Origin: Sinonovacula constricta
Taxonomy: Eukaryota > Mollusca > Bivalvia > Cardiida > Solecurtidae
Reading direction: 5' to 3'
DNA length: 64,000 bases
NCBI GenBank assembly: GCA_007844125.1
Contig: CM017562.1
Span: 63,657,138-63,721,137, forward strand
Position numbers and translations under genes: made by a program. Below, piece after piece: positions 62,904 through 64,000 of this stretch. Each line of letters begins with the position of its first letter. The stretch's first letter is position 1. Under the pieces are notes generated by a model. It saw nothing but the letters and a program-made list of their open reading frames with translations, was not told where the DNA came from and made no database searches.

Positions 62904-64000
62904 CTGCAAACATATAACAGTAGTAAGTGATTATACTTATTTTTCTGTCACTGATGGTATCTCATTAATGCCTTGTCAACCCATACTAAGGCACACATTG
63001 AGGTGTTGAAGAGTTAGAGAAGTCACAAGAAGGTGACTCTACCCACTGGGCCAGGGACATCCTCTTTCCTGATTGTTCATTAAGTCAGTCATAACTTCTG
63101 AATTTAAATGAAAAACAAACTACAGGTTACAAGTAAGAAATGTTAATGATTATTTATTTGTATAGCTGCTAAAACTATGGCTCCTAGTAAGATTATAGAC
63201 CTTTAATAGGTAAACATTGCCACAATGACTATAACAAAATGGTCATTAATCCCTAACCTAAAGACACAGGCTTTTAGTAAGCTCATGTAGGCTAACATTT
63301 TAGGCAAGTTTGGTAAAGATTGGGCCGTAAATGTGGCACCTAGCTTGCTGACAAGGTTTTTCTAAGATATGATATAGTGGCCTTCTTTTAAACCCCACGT
63401 GATCTAGTTATGAACTTATCCAAGTTTTCTTGCTGCCAAATATTCTGACCAAGTTTAGGAAATATTAGGTCATAAATGTGACCTAACAATTTCTTTTTAT
63501 TTACCCTTGCCTTAAACATAGTTTATTCGGTCAGCATTATAGTACAGGAGGTTAAAAAAAAGTATCACAGATTATCAATATTTTAATATAAAAATTAAAA
63601 TGTTATGTTCCGTATATCTTTTCCTGATGCCTTGGCACCTTTTGAGGATCAGGTTAAAACTATACTGTTATAAAAGATCCAACACTCTACATGTATTGAT
63701 CAATATACAGTTTATACAGATTCCCAATATCATATAAAGCTTGGGCCTGCCTAAATTTGTATTTAATTTTTATTAAATATTACAGAGAATAGGAACGACT
63801 GGTTAACATGTGGACGATGAGACCAATAATTTATTTCCGTAGTCTCTTGTATGTAATTATGGTTATTACATATATATTGTTATTGTCCACTCGCACGATA
63901 GAAACAGAGCTATAAGAGTTCCGTGAAAACAACAAATGCGGCCTCTATCTTCTTCACAAGGTTTTTTTTCTAAGATTTGACCTTGTGACCTACTTATTTG
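62904..64000. repeat. GABPB-like intron with dispersed repeat at 63290-63500
   Basis: Phrases such as GGTAAAGATTGGGCCGTAAA, ACAAGGTTTTTCTAAGATAT, GACCAAGTTTAGGAAATATT and GGTCATAAATGTGACC mark the same kind of dispersed repeat as at 12.8-13.7 kb; a further ACAAGGTTTTTTTTCTAAGA copy starts at the window end (63957). No exon is seen. Confidence 0.5.

Overview
This is eukaryotic, AT-rich, intron-rich and very repeat-rich DNA. It most likely comes from a bivalve mollusc. The evidence is split genes with GT-AG introns for ordinary animal proteins, dozens of minisatellite units inside introns, an LTR retrotransposon that looks Mag/Steamer-like, and dispersed repeat motifs that I associate with bivalve genomes. 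The species cannot be fixed from sequence alone. There are no bacterial-style operons.

Genes from left to right: (1) the last three coding exons of a phospholipid-hydroperoxide-type glutathione peroxidase (GPX4-like), + strand, 8064-10203; its catalytic N-terminal part is not visible and probably lies left of the window. (2) An annexin, + strand, eight coding exons from 17056 to 30593, all splice phases consistent, 315 residues covering the four-repeat core; a tiny first exon may lie at 14382. (3) Inosine triphosphate pyrophosphatase (ITPA), - strand, three exons, 45977 down to 44243, apparently complete at 201 residues. (4) A candidate two-exon gene for an 81-residue protein, - strand, 59684 down to 58743, not recognised. 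(5) The last three coding exons of a GA-binding-protein beta-like (GABPB) transcription factor subunit, - strand, 62903 down to 61713, continuing to the right of the window.

Mobile DNA fills much of the rest. A LINE (+ strand, 5'-truncated near 31.68 kb) is split by an 8.9-kb Ty3/Gypsy element (32183-41087, - strand) with 840-842 bp LTRs, a TAAG target duplication, a tRNA-Lys primer site, a PNMA-like Gag and a textbook -1 frameshift signal (CCCAAAC plus hairpin) between gag and pol. A second Ty3/Gypsy element (52032-57006, - strand, 4975 bp) has two 251-bp LTRs that look identical, a GGGCA target duplication, a tRNA-Leu primer site and one Gag-Pol frame broken by a single stop; it landed inside a 62-bp minisatellite. 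There is also a Tc1-type DNA transposon with terminal inverted repeats and TA duplications (48479-49795), a TTAA-flanked MITE (5340-5818), a second LINE fragment in an annexin intron, and tRNA-derived SINE-like copies.

Tandem arrays are the other main theme: units of 33, 36, 47, 33, 33, 78, 24, 33-39, 27, 46, 14 and 62 bp. The 27-bp and 46-bp arrays lie inside annexin introns and the 33-39-bp array just upstream. Many long open frames in these arrays are artefacts of unit lengths divisible by three.
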